Positions 55,381 through 63,392 of a DNA stretch of 64,000 nucleotides are shown in pieces. A model generated the notes under the pieces. That model searched no databases. It saw nothing but the letters and a program-made list of their open reading frames with translations, and was not told the DNA's origin. The translations under genes were made by a program, and so were the position numbers. Each line of letters opens with the position of its first letter. Position 1 is the stretch's first letter. Source of the stretch: Sphingopyxis sp. YR583 (GTDB lineage: Bacteria; Pseudomonadota; Alphaproteobacteria; Sphingomonadales; Sphingomonadaceae); NCBI RefSeq assembly GCF_900108295.1, contig NZ_FNWK01000001.1:2291001-2355000 (forward strand), read 5' to 3'.

Positions 55381-57093
55381 TCAGTCGCGAACGGGCGGCT
55401 TGGGTGGTTCGGGCGCCTGCGGGAATTCGATCCGCGCGGTTCGGCCGTCGGCTCGGCGTGCCTCGATTACGCCGCGTTCCAGATCGACGATCGCAACATT
55501 GCCGTTCTGTACCGCTTTCGCCACCGGGCGCGGTGTCGCTGCGGGGCGAGGCTTTGCAACCGGTCGGAATCCGCTCGTCGCACGCAGTTCGATTGCGTCG
55601 TCGGCGCTGCGCATCTTCACGCCAGCCTTCTGCATATCGGTTACAAAGTCGCAGTCGATGCCCATGGCCCGCAGGGCGATCACGTCATCGATACTGATAT
55701 CGGGAAAATGGCTTTTCATGTCGCGCGCAAAGCGCGGCTCGATATGCAGCGCGGCCGCGCCGACCAACTCGTCAATATCGGTCCCAGGAAAGATGCCGCG
55801 CATCGTTTTGATATAGGCGGGATCGACCCCGGCCGCCTTAGCGCCGATAATTTCGTCGGCGGTTATTGCCGGCTTATGTTCGCGCATCTCCGCGACATAT
55901 TCGGGCGTCACGCCGACGGCGCGCATGCTCACCAGTTCCTCGGCGCTCAACGGTTTCGCCACTGCGGCCGTATCATTCGCACCCTTGGTCGCGGCGGCCG
56001 AGGAGGAAGAGGTGATTGTCGCTGCTCGGGTGGTCGATGCGACAGACGTGCGGCTTGCTTCGGTCGCCTCTGGCTTGGCCGTCGCCGAAAATGCGGCGAG
56101 CGGCGCAGTGATGCCTGCGAGCACGACAAGGCTCATCAACATCCAGCTTGCACTCGCCGGCCCACGCTTCAGGCTGCCGTCGAGGACGCGGGTGATCCGG
56201 CGCTTCAGACTGTCTTTGCCGGGCGCGACGCCATGCGCGGCAAGCAGCGTGCCCTGATTGTCGTGTCGCGCCGCGCCGACGAGCAGCGTCGCATAATCGG
56301 GTCCGTCGATGTCTGCCATCAGCACCGCGTCGTCGGCGGCTTCTTCGCGCAGTTGATGGCTTTCGCGCGCCAGCATCCATACGAACGGATTGAACCAGAA
56401 AACCGCGCAGGCGATGCGCGCGCCGAGCAGCTTCGCCCAGTCGAGCCGCGCGACATGCGCCAGTTCGTGCGCGATGATCGCCTCGGCCTCATCCGACGCG
56501 GCGACCGCCTTCGGGCTCAGCACGATCGTCGGGCGCAGTACGCCCCAGCTGATTGGCGAGCGCAATTCCTTGCTGACCAACAGTGCGGTGCCATGTTTGA
56601 ACCCCATGCGCCGCTGTGCCTCGGCCAGCGCCGACAGCCACGACCCCTCGACCAGTATCTCAGCGCGTCCGCGCATCGCGAACAGTCGCACCACCGCGAG
56701 TGCCATCACTCCAGATAGCAGCAGGAGCGGGGCAAGATAGAGAAAGGGGGCAAGCTCGCTCCACGAAAAGACAATCGGCGTCGATCCGGCACTATCGACC
56801 GCGACAGGGACTGACGTCGCGGCGGGTGCCGGATCGATCGCCGATCCCCCTGTTGTTGCAGTCTGCGCGATCGGAACGGCTTGTTCGAACGACCAGCTGG
56901 CCGGGAGCGGGGCCCATTGCGGCAGCAACAGGATCGCGGCAGGCAATGCGAGCAAGGCAACGAGACCCGCATGCGCGATCATCGATCGCTCACCGGCCGA
57001 ACGCCACCGCGCGAGGCGGAGCAGGCCGAGCGTCAGCCCCGCTACGACGACGGATTTCCAGGCTAGGCTCAGCAATATGGCGGTGATCAGCAT
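55381..57093 (-). CDS. BlaR1-like M56 metallopeptidase with C-terminal repeats
   Basis: 570 residues from the ATG at 57093 (a GTG at 57096 is also possible). Several membrane helices surround the cytosolic zinc protease with HELAHVARLDW (about 209-219), NPFVW and REEAADDAV (third ligand), as in BlaR1/MecR1. After the last helix (about 318-338) there is no penicillin-binding domain. Instead come a Ser/Ala linker and about five 27-residue repeats, for example LSAEELVSMRAVGVTPEYV and ITADEIIGAKAAGVDPAYI, then a proline-rich tail. It presumably cleaves the adjacent BlaI-like repressor on an unknown signal. Confidence 0.9.
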   Translation of the reverse strand: MLITAILLSLAWKSVVVAGLTLGLLRLARWRSAGERSMIAHAGLVALLALPAAILLLPQWAPLPASWSFEQAVPIAQTATTGGSAIDPAPAATSVPVAVDSAGSTPIVFSWSELAPFLYLAPLLLLSGVMALAVVRLFAMRGRAEILVEGSWLSALAEAQRRMGFKHGTALLVSKELRSPISWGVLRPTIVLSPKAVAASDEAEAIIAHELAHVARLDWAKLLGARIACAVFWFNPFVWMLARESHQLREEAADDAVLMADIDGPDYATLLVGAARHDNQGTLLAAHGVAPGKDSLKRRITRVLDGSLKRGPASASWMLMSLVVLAGITAPLAAFSATAKPEATEASRTSVASTTRAATITSSSSAAATKGANDTAAVAKPLSAEELVSMRAVGVTPEYVAEMREHKPAITADEIIGAKAAGVDPAYIKTMRGIFPGTDIDELVGAAALHIEPRFARDMKSHFPDISIDDVIALRAMGIDCDFVTDMQKAGVKMRSADDAIELRATSGFRPVAKPRPAATPRPVAKAVQNGNVAIVDLERGVIEARRADGRTARIEFPQAPEPPKPPVRD

Positions 57094-57476
57094 CACCCTC
57101 TCCCTTCGCGCGCTTTGGCGATCATCTGTTCGAGTTCGTCGAGTTCGCTATTGCTCATCTCGTCCTGCATGCCGAGCAGGGCGGCCGCGGCACTCGTCGC
57201 CGATCCGTTGAAGAAGACGCGCACGACCTGTGACAGCGCCGACTTGCGCGCGGTCTTGTCCGACACGCTCGGCGCGTAGACGAAGCCGCGGTCGGATTGT
57301 TCGCGTGCTACGAAGCCTTTCGTCTCAAGCCGTTTCAGCATCGCGCGGATCGCCGATCCTGAAAGCTCATCGGCGAGCGCCTCGCCGATCTCGGTCACGG
57401 TCGATGCGCCACGCTCATAGAGAATATCGACGATTTCGCGTTCCCGTGGGGGCAGACTGGACAACATACGACTCAC
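57093..57476 (-). CDS. BlaI/MecI/CopY family repressor
   Basis: 127 residues. A winged-helix DNA-binding domain (LPPREREIVDILYERGASTVTEIGEAL, AIRAMLKRLETKGFVAREQ) and a C-terminal dimerisation helix (SNSELDELEQMIAKAREG). These repressors are inactivated by proteolysis by a BlaR1-type partner, which is encoded immediately downstream with overlapping stop and start. Two consensus operators lie just upstream of the ATG, so it very likely autoregulates the cassette. Confidence 0.93.
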   Translation of the reverse strand: MSRMLSSLPPREREIVDILYERGASTVTEIGEALADELSGSAIRAMLKRLETKGFVAREQSDRGFVYAPSVSDKTARKSALSQVVRVFFNGSATSAAAALLGMQDEMSNSELDELEQMIAKAREGRG

Positions 57477-57481
57477 CTCAT

Positions 57482-57517
57482 GCGCTACATTTGTAGCGTG
57501 CTACATTTGTAGCGCAT
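57482..57517. promoter_or_regulatory. double BlaI-type operator
   Basis: GCTACATTTGTAGC occurs twice, at 57484-57497 and 57500-57513. Each is a perfect palindrome containing TACA-TT-TGTA, the consensus for BlaI/MecI. The copies are 16 bp apart and the larger block is itself flanked by inverted ATGCGC/GCGCAT ends. It lies only six bases upstream of the repressor start, so repressor binding would block transcription of the cassette. Confidence 0.88.
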
Positions 57518-57591
57518 GCTTGGCAAGGGGTTTTATCCGGATAGCCCGGCAGTGGTGCGCAGCCGCTTTAGAGTGGCCGGCCGTCGTTCCT

Positions 57592-58626
57592 TCAGGCCGC
57601 GGCGGCGTAGGCGTCGATCGCAGCGAGATGTTTCGCCCTGCCGGTTTCGTTCAGGAATGAGCCGGCAAAGCTGTTGCGCGCGAGCGTGACGATGTCGTCC
57701 TTCGAAAGGTCGAGCGCGTCGGCGACCGCCTGATAATTGGCGTTCACATAGCCGCCGAAATAGCTGGGGTCGTCGCTGTTGATCGTCGCCTTCAGGCCAG
57801 CGTCCAGCATCGTCTTGAGTGGGTGCGCGGTGATGTCGTTCACGACGCACAGCTTGAGATTGGAAAGCGGACAGACAGTGAGCGTCATGCCCTCGGCCGC
57901 GAGACGCGCGATGAGGGCGGGGTCTTCGAGGCTGCGGTTGCCATGATCTATGCGGTGGACTTTCAGGAGGTCGAGCGCTTCATGGACATAGGCGGGCGGG
58001 CCTTCTTCGCCTGCGTGGGCAACGATCTTGAGGCCGAGGCTGCGGGCGCGTCCGAAAACGCGTTCGAATTTGGCGGGCGGGTGGCCGACCTCGGAGGAAT
58101 CGAGGCCGACGCCATCGATGCGGTCGAGGAAGGGGAGGGCTTCGTCGAGCGTCTTTTCGGCCTCGGCTTCGCTGAGATGACGGAGAAAGCACATGATGAG
58201 CTTCGACGTCATTCCGTAGCTCGTCCGGGCATCGTCGAGCGCGCGGGTGATGCCCGCAATTACGGTTCCGAAGGCGACACCGCGGTCGGTGTGGCCTTGC
58301 GGATCGAAGAAGATTTCGACGTGGCGGACGGCATCGGCGTGGGCGCGCGTGAGATAGGCGGCGGTCAGGTCATAGAAGTCCCGCTCGCTGTGGAGGACGC
58401 CCATCCCTTGATAATAGATGTCGAGAAAATCCTGGAGGTTCGAGAAGGCGTAGGCGGCGCGCACGTCCTCGACGCTGGCGAAGGGAATCGCGACCTTGTT
58501 GCGCTGTGCCAGTTCGAACATCAGCTCGGGTTCGAGCGAACCTTCGATATGAAGGTGAAGTTCGGCCTTGGGCAGCGCGGCGATAAAGGCGGCACGCTCT
58601 TCCGCTGACGTAAAACCATCAGGCAT
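57592..58626 (-). CDS. add: adenine/adenosine deaminase family protein
   Basis: 344 residues, TIM-barrel metal hydrolase. ELHLHIEGS (metal His pair), [18 protein letters not shown] and [10 protein letters not shown] form the active site. The segment [11 protein letters not shown] resembles adenine deaminases of Pseudomonas and yeast rather than adenosine deaminases (SNxxTG), so adenine to hypoxanthine is the more likely reaction. The gene overlaps the phosphoribosyltransferase gene by 8 bp, which would convert the product to IMP. Confidence 0.92.
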   Translation of the reverse strand: MPDGFTSAEERAAFIAALPKAELHLHIEGSLEPELMFELAQRNKVAIPFASVEDVRAAYAFSNLQDFLDIYYQGMGVLHSERDFYDLTAAYLTRAHADAVRHVEIFFDPQGHTDRGVAFGTVIAGITRALDDARTSYGMTSKLIMCFLRHLSEAEAEKTLDEALPFLDRIDGVGLDSSEVGHPPAKFERVFGRARSLGLKIVAHAGEEGPPAYVHEALDLLKVHRIDHGNRSLEDPALIARLAAEGMTLTVCPLSNLKLCVVNDITAHPLKTMLDAGLKATINSDDPSYFGGYVNANYQAVADALDLSKDDIVTLARNSFAGSFLNETGRAKHLAAIDAYAAAA

Positions 58627-59194
58627 CGGACTTGCCCTCCTCGCGCAGGATGATCATGGCCTCGGGCTTGTGCTGGCGGATCTCGTCGACCGTCAGTCCA
58701 TCGACCTCGTGCGGGAAGATCAACCACTGGTCGGTTTCGTGGACGAAGAAATCGGGGCGGAGGTCGGTGACGTTGCGGCCGGGTTTGAACCAGACGGTCG
58801 CGATGCGAATGTCGCGCGGCATATTGTGGCGGCAGCGCGCCTTCAGTTCGGCGATGAAAGCGCGGATGCTGCGCCCGCTATCGAAAACGTCGTCGATGAC
58901 AAGCAGGCGATCCTCCGGATTCAGCGTGTCGATGAGATAGCCGAGCGCGAAGACTTTGACGTGCGCGTCCTGCTTGTCGATGCCGTGATAGGAAGAGGTG
59001 CGGATCGCGATATGGTCGCAATGCTGGCCGTGATAGTCGAGCAGTTCCTGCACCGCGATCCCGACCGGCGCGCCGCCGCGCCAGATGCCGACGAGATGCG
59101 TCGGCTGGAAGCCGCTGTCCAGCACCTGCATGCCGAGCCGGAAGGAGTCGGCGAGCAGATCGTTCGCGCTGATGAAGATCTTTTCGCCGCTCAT
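58619..59194 (-). CDS. purine phosphoribosyltransferase (probably hypoxanthine type)
   Basis: 191 residues. The PRPP-binding motif [15 protein letters not shown] and [20 protein letters not shown] identify a type I phosphoribosyltransferase; [21 protein letters not shown] is the C-terminal flap and base region. Coupling with the downstream adenine deaminase gene suggests hypoxanthine as substrate in purine salvage. Xanthine or guanine cannot be excluded. Confidence 0.85.
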   Translation of the reverse strand: MSGEKIFISANDLLADSFRLGMQVLDSGFQPTHLVGIWRGGAPVGIAVQELLDYHGQHCDHIAIRTSSYHGIDKQDAHVKVFALGYLIDTLNPEDRLLVIDDVFDSGRSIRAFIAELKARCRHNMPRDIRIATVWFKPGRNVTDLRPDFFVHETDQWLIFPHEVDGLTVDEIRQHKPEAMIILREEGKSDA

Positions 59195-59212
59195 GTGCCG
59201 GAACCGCCGATC

Positions 59213-61027
59213 CTATTTCTGCTTCGCCGCGATATAGCGCGTTACCTGCTCTTCGAGAATATCGAGCGGCAGCGCGCCTTCGCTGAGCACCGCTTCGTGG
59301 AAGTCGCGAATGTCGAAGCGGGAGCCCAGCTCGCTTTCGGCGCGTTTGCGAAGCTCCGCGATCTTGAGCTGGCCGACCATGTAGCTGGTCGCCTGACCCG
59401 GCCAGTTGAAATAGCGGTCGACTTCGCGCGCGATGTCGGTGTCGGACACCGAGCTGTTCGCCTTGAAATAGGCGATCGACTGCTCGCGCGTCCAGCGCTT
59501 CGAATGGATGCCGGTGTCGAGCACGAGGCGGATCGCGCGCCACACCTGCAGCGACAGCATGCCGAAGCGGTCATAGGGGGTCTTGTAGGCGCCCATCTCG
59601 TTCGCGAGCCGTTCCGAATAGAGTCCCCAGCCCTCCATATAGGCGCCGTAACCGCCGAACTTGCGGAATTTGGGGATGCCGGTGAGTTCCTGTTGGCGCG
59701 CGATCTGGAAATGATGCCCCGGCGCGCCTTCGTGCGCGGCGATGCCAGCGACCTGCACCTTTTGCGTCTGGTTCATGTCGACGAGGTTGACATAATAGAT
59801 GCCGGGGCGCGTGCCATCGGCCGAGGGCGGGTTGTAGAAGGCGGTCGACGCCGTCCCCTCGCGCCATTTCTCGACCGCGCGGACTTCGAGCGCCGCCTTG
59901 GGGAGCACGCGGAAATAGCGCGGCGCGGCGTCCATGACCGATGCGATCACCGCGCGGGCGTCGGCGAGATAGGTTTCGCGGCCGGCCTCGTCGTTGGGAT
60001 ATTTGAACTGCGGGTCGGTACGAATGTGGTCGAAAAATTGTTCGAGCGTGCCGGTGAAGCCGACCTCGCGCTTGATCGCCTCCATCTCGCCGCGGATCGC
60101 CGCGACCTGCGCGAGGCCGAGGTCGTGGATCTGGTCGGCGGTGAGGTTGGTGGTGGTCGAGCTCTTCAGTCGGTCGGCATAATAGGCGGCGGCGTCGGGA
60201 AGGCTCCACGCGCCGAAATTGCCCTTCGATTGGGGCTCGATCTCGTCGATCGCGGCGATCAGCGTGGTGTAGCCGTGCTTGAACGGTCCGGTCAGCGCGG
60301 CGCTGGCATCGGCGAGCAACTGCGCTTTGGTCGCCGCCGGAGCATCGAGCGCATCGACCTTTTTGCGGAAGTCGGCGAGCAACGTCGAATCGGCGCCGCT
60401 GCCGAAGGGTGCACCGGTGATCACCTTGAGCGCGTCGGCACGCGCAGGGGCGAAATTGACCTTGTTGGGGACGATCCCCGCCGCGGCCTGTTCGCGCATC
60501 GTCGCCGCGACCTCGCGCATCACGCGGTCGGTGTCGCGCAGGCGGGCGATATAGGCCTCGGCATCGGCGACGCTGTCGATCTTGTGATTGTTGATGAGCA
60601 GCACCGGGATCGCACCCGCGGGGCTGCCGTTGGTCGAAACGGGGAAGCGCAGCTTGCGGAAACGGAGCGATTCGCGGCCGCGTTCGACCTCATATTCGAA
60701 CAGGCGGTAGCTGACGCGCGCGCTCTCGCCGAGCTGGTCGGGTTTGAAGCGCGCGTGCATGTCCTTGAGCTGGCGCTCGGCGAGCTCCTGCTCGCGCAGC
60801 GATGCGGCGTCGGTGTAATCGTCGAGCTTGTTGTAGTTGGTCTTGAGCCCGAGCTGCGTCTGCGATTCGGGGCTGAGGCCGAGCCGTTCTTCGAACGCCC
60901 GATCGAGAAACTGGAGCAGTGCCTGATCCTGCGCGCCGGCTTGCGGTGCCGCCTGCGCGAAGGCGGGCGCGGCCATCGGGGCGAAGGGCAGGACGGGAAG
61001 CAGCATCAGGGCAACGGCAAAGCGCAT
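59213..61027 (-). CDS. secreted DUF885 family peptidase-like protein
   Basis: 604 residues with a signal peptide ending AFA-QA. A large alpha-helical DUF885 domain contains the HEGAPGHHFQIAR motif, a HEXXH-like zinc site with an inserted residue pattern typical of the family, and later GWGLYSERLANEMG. DUF885 members are predicted exported metallopeptidases. It may be cotranscribed with the phosphoribosyltransferase gene 18 bp downstream, without an obvious functional link. Confidence 0.87.
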   Translation of the reverse strand: MRFAVALMLLPVLPFAPMAAPAFAQAAPQAGAQDQALLQFLDRAFEERLGLSPESQTQLGLKTNYNKLDDYTDAASLREQELAERQLKDMHARFKPDQLGESARVSYRLFEYEVERGRESLRFRKLRFPVSTNGSPAGAIPVLLINNHKIDSVADAEAYIARLRDTDRVMREVAATMREQAAAGIVPNKVNFAPARADALKVITGAPFGSGADSTLLADFRKKVDALDAPAATKAQLLADASAALTGPFKHGYTTLIAAIDEIEPQSKGNFGAWSLPDAAAYYADRLKSSTTTNLTADQIHDLGLAQVAAIRGEMEAIKREVGFTGTLEQFFDHIRTDPQFKYPNDEAGRETYLADARAVIASVMDAAPRYFRVLPKAALEVRAVEKWREGTASTAFYNPPSADGTRPGIYYVNLVDMNQTQKVQVAGIAAHEGAPGHHFQIARQQELTGIPKFRKFGGYGAYMEGWGLYSERLANEMGAYKTPYDRFGMLSLQVWRAIRLVLDTGIHSKRWTREQSIAYFKANSSVSDTDIAREVDRYFNWPGQATSYMVGQLKIAELRKRAESELGSRFDIRDFHEAVLSEGALPLDILEEQVTRYIAAKQK

Positions 61028-61112
61028 CGGGGTCTCCTATCGAATGGCAGGCTTGTTGCGCAGCGCCGGGCCGGGCGCAATAATATTTCAGTGGCTTATG
61101 CCGCTGTCCCGC

Positions 61113-62768
61113 CTATTTCCGCGACGCGGCACTCTGGTCGCGGATGGCCTTGAATTCGCTGCCGTCCTTCCAGCCCGGCCATTTGGCCGAGCGGGCGAGT
61201 TCGTCGCCGATCGTGTAGAAGACCGAGATGTCCTGCACCGCGCCGTCGAGGTTCCAGCTTTCGTCCCACGCATCGCAGGCTTGATGATAGCATTTGCCGG
61301 TATAGGCATCGACCCACGCCTGCCCGGCGGGCTTGCCGCCTTCGACGAGGTCCGAGGCACCCGCGATGCCCATCATCAGGAGGACGGGGACGCCGCGCTT
61401 GGCGAGGCTGAAATGGTCGGCGCGGTAGAAGAGTCCGCGTTCTGGAAGGCTCTCCACCGAGACGGTGCGGCCCTGCGTCGCCGCAACGCGCGCGAGATCG
61501 TCCTCGAGACTGCCCTGGCCCTTGCCCACGAGGACGACGTCCTTTGCGCGGCCTGCGGTCTGGAGGATGTCGAGGCCGAAGTTGGCGACGGTCTTTTCGG
61601 CGGGGAAGATCGGGTTTTGGGCGTAGGCCTCGGAGCCTAGGAGCCCGCGTTCCTCGGCGGTCCAGAAGGCGAAGGCGATCGTGCGGTCGGGCGCGGGGGC
61701 CGCCTTGAACAGCCGCGCGATTTCGAACAGGCCCGCGACGCCCAGCGCGTCGTCATTGGCGCCGGCGCGGTAGATGCGGCCCTTTTCGTCGGGCGCGCCT
61801 TCGCCATAGGCGTCCCAGTGCGCGCCGTACATCACGACCTCGTCCGGGCGCTTGGCGCCGGGGATTTTTGCGAGGACATTCTGGCTCTGCACGACCTCCT
61901 GCGTAACAGGGAGCGCGGCGTTAAAGTTGGTACCAAGGTCGATGGGCTTAAAATCCTTGCGGCGTGCGGCGGTGCGCAGCTTCGCGAGATCCTGCCCGGC
62001 GTTGGCAAACAGCCTCGTCGCGGTTTCGCCCGAAATCCAGCCCTGAAGCGCGAGGCTCGTGACCTTTTCGGGCGGCATAACGAGGCCGTAATTTTCACCG
62101 CCGGGGGCTTTGACGACGTTCCAGCCGTAACCCACGCCGTCGGTGTCGTGGACGATCAGCGCGGCGATCGCGCCGCGGCGCGATGCTTCCTCGAATTTAT
62201 AGGTCCAGCGGCCATAATAGGTCATCGTCCGGCCGCCGAACTTGCCGAAGCTGTCCTCGCCTTTCTTCGCGACGAAATCGGGGTCGTTGATGAGGAAGAC
62301 CGCGACCTTGCCCTTCAGATCCTGTCCCTTGAAATCGTCCCAGCCGCGTTCGGGGGCGCTGACTCCGTAACCGACGAAGACGAGCGGAGCGTTCTGGACA
62401 ACCGCCTGGTCCTTCGGCTGGAGCGTCGAGAGATAGATGTCGGTGCCGAAGGTCAGCGGCGTCGCCGTGCCCTTGCGGTCGAAGCCGAGCGCCGTCGGAG
62501 TGCCGACGCGCGTGTGGAGCAGGGGCACGGGCTGGGTCCAGCCGCCGCCCACGCCCGCGGGTTCGAGCCCCAGCGCCTGAAGCCGGCCGATCAGATAACC
62601 GATGGTGCGCTCCTCGCCGATCGTGCCGGGCGCGCGGCCCTGAAACTGGTCAGAGGCGAGGGTGCGGACGGTCTGCGTGAGGTTCGCGGCGTCGATACCC
62701 GTTTGCGCCGCAGCGGGCGCAGCGGCGGTGGCAGCGAGCAGGAGAGCGGCGGCGATAGAGCGGGACAT
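61113..62768 (-). CDS. secreted M28 family aminopeptidase-like metallopeptidase
   Basis: 551 residues from the ATG at 62768. A signal peptide ending AAA-QT. A protease-associated (PA)-type domain about residues 110-270 is followed by the M28 di-zinc domain: YGAHWDAYGE, GANDDALGVAGL, AFWTAEERGLLGSEAY and the C-terminal CYHQACD. Such enzymes release N-terminal residues from peptides in the periplasm or medium. Its neighbours are another exported peptidase and a secreted protein. Confidence 0.9.
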   Translation of the reverse strand: MSRSIAAALLLAATAAAPAAAQTGIDAANLTQTVRTLASDQFQGRAPGTIGEERTIGYLIGRLQALGLEPAGVGGGWTQPVPLLHTRVGTPTALGFDRKGTATPLTFGTDIYLSTLQPKDQAVVQNAPLVFVGYGVSAPERGWDDFKGQDLKGKVAVFLINDPDFVAKKGEDSFGKFGGRTMTYYGRWTYKFEEASRRGAIAALIVHDTDGVGYGWNVVKAPGGENYGLVMPPEKVTSLALQGWISGETATRLFANAGQDLAKLRTAARRKDFKPIDLGTNFNAALPVTQEVVQSQNVLAKIPGAKRPDEVVMYGAHWDAYGEGAPDEKGRIYRAGANDDALGVAGLFEIARLFKAAPAPDRTIAFAFWTAEERGLLGSEAYAQNPIFPAEKTVANFGLDILQTAGRAKDVVLVGKGQGSLEDDLARVAATQGRTVSVESLPERGLFYRADHFSLAKRGVPVLLMMGIAGASDLVEGGKPAGQAWVDAYTGKCYHQACDAWDESWNLDGAVQDISVFYTIGDELARSAKWPGWKDGSEFKAIRDQSAASRK

Positions 62769-62785
62769 GGGGGACTTTCCGTTGA

Positions 62786-63286
62786 TCAGCGGTCGAGGCA
62801 GCGTTTGAGATAGGCGCGCGCGCCGACAAAGTCGCGCATTTCCACCTTCATCGGTTTCGTGTTTTCGAAGGTGAGGCTCAGCGCGAAGTCGGCGGGGAAT
62901 TTGTCGAGATTTTCGACATGGCCGAGCGGGACGTCGTGCCACATGCGATCTTCGCCGATCGCGAAGCTGGTCACTTCGACCTCGCCGCCGCCCATGCCCG
63001 CGATTTCCAGCTTTGCCTTGCGCGGCGTAAGTTCGCGCGTTTCGTCCTTCGCCAGCGGCTTGGGGTCGGCGGAGGTGGCGCGGGCGGCAATCGCGAGCTT
63101 CATATTGTTCGTGTCGCTCGCGACCGCCAATGTCCACGCATCGTCCATGCCGCCAGTGTCATTCCATGTGACGGTGCATTGCATCTGTCCCCTCCACGGC
63201 GGATCGCCGCCATCGACGATATCTTCGGCCGATTGGGCGGCGAGCATCAGGAGCGGCATGAGGGCGGGGGCGGCGAGGAGGGGCAT
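62786..63286 (-). CDS. secreted protein of unknown function
   Basis: 166 residues. A signal peptide (MPLLAAPALMPLLMLAAQSA) and a soluble domain, mostly beta by pattern (QCTVTWNDTGGMDDAWTLAV, MKVEMRDFVGARAYLKRCL), with two Cys. No family recognised. It lies 17 bp upstream of the M28 peptidase gene on the same strand, so it is probably cotranscribed with it. Confidence 0.65.
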   Translation of the reverse strand: MPLLAAPALMPLLMLAAQSAEDIVDGGDPPWRGQMQCTVTWNDTGGMDDAWTLAVASDTNNMKLAIAARATSADPKPLAKDETRELTPRKAKLEIAGMGGGEVEVTSFAIGEDRMWHDVPLGHVENLDKFPADFALSLTFENTKPMKVEMRDFVGARAYLKRCLDR

Positions 63287-63392
63287 GGTTTGGTTTCCCT
63301 TTTCGGGTTTGGAAACCGGGCCTTAGCATGATGGAGCGCATTGTGAACCGCCGGGCGGTGACGATTGCCGCCGAGTGCGTTAGGGGCGTGTG

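Noticed and set aside
58568..61153. 861-codon forward open frame across phosphoribosyltransferase and DUF885 genes
   Set aside because: Antisense of two well-supported genes.
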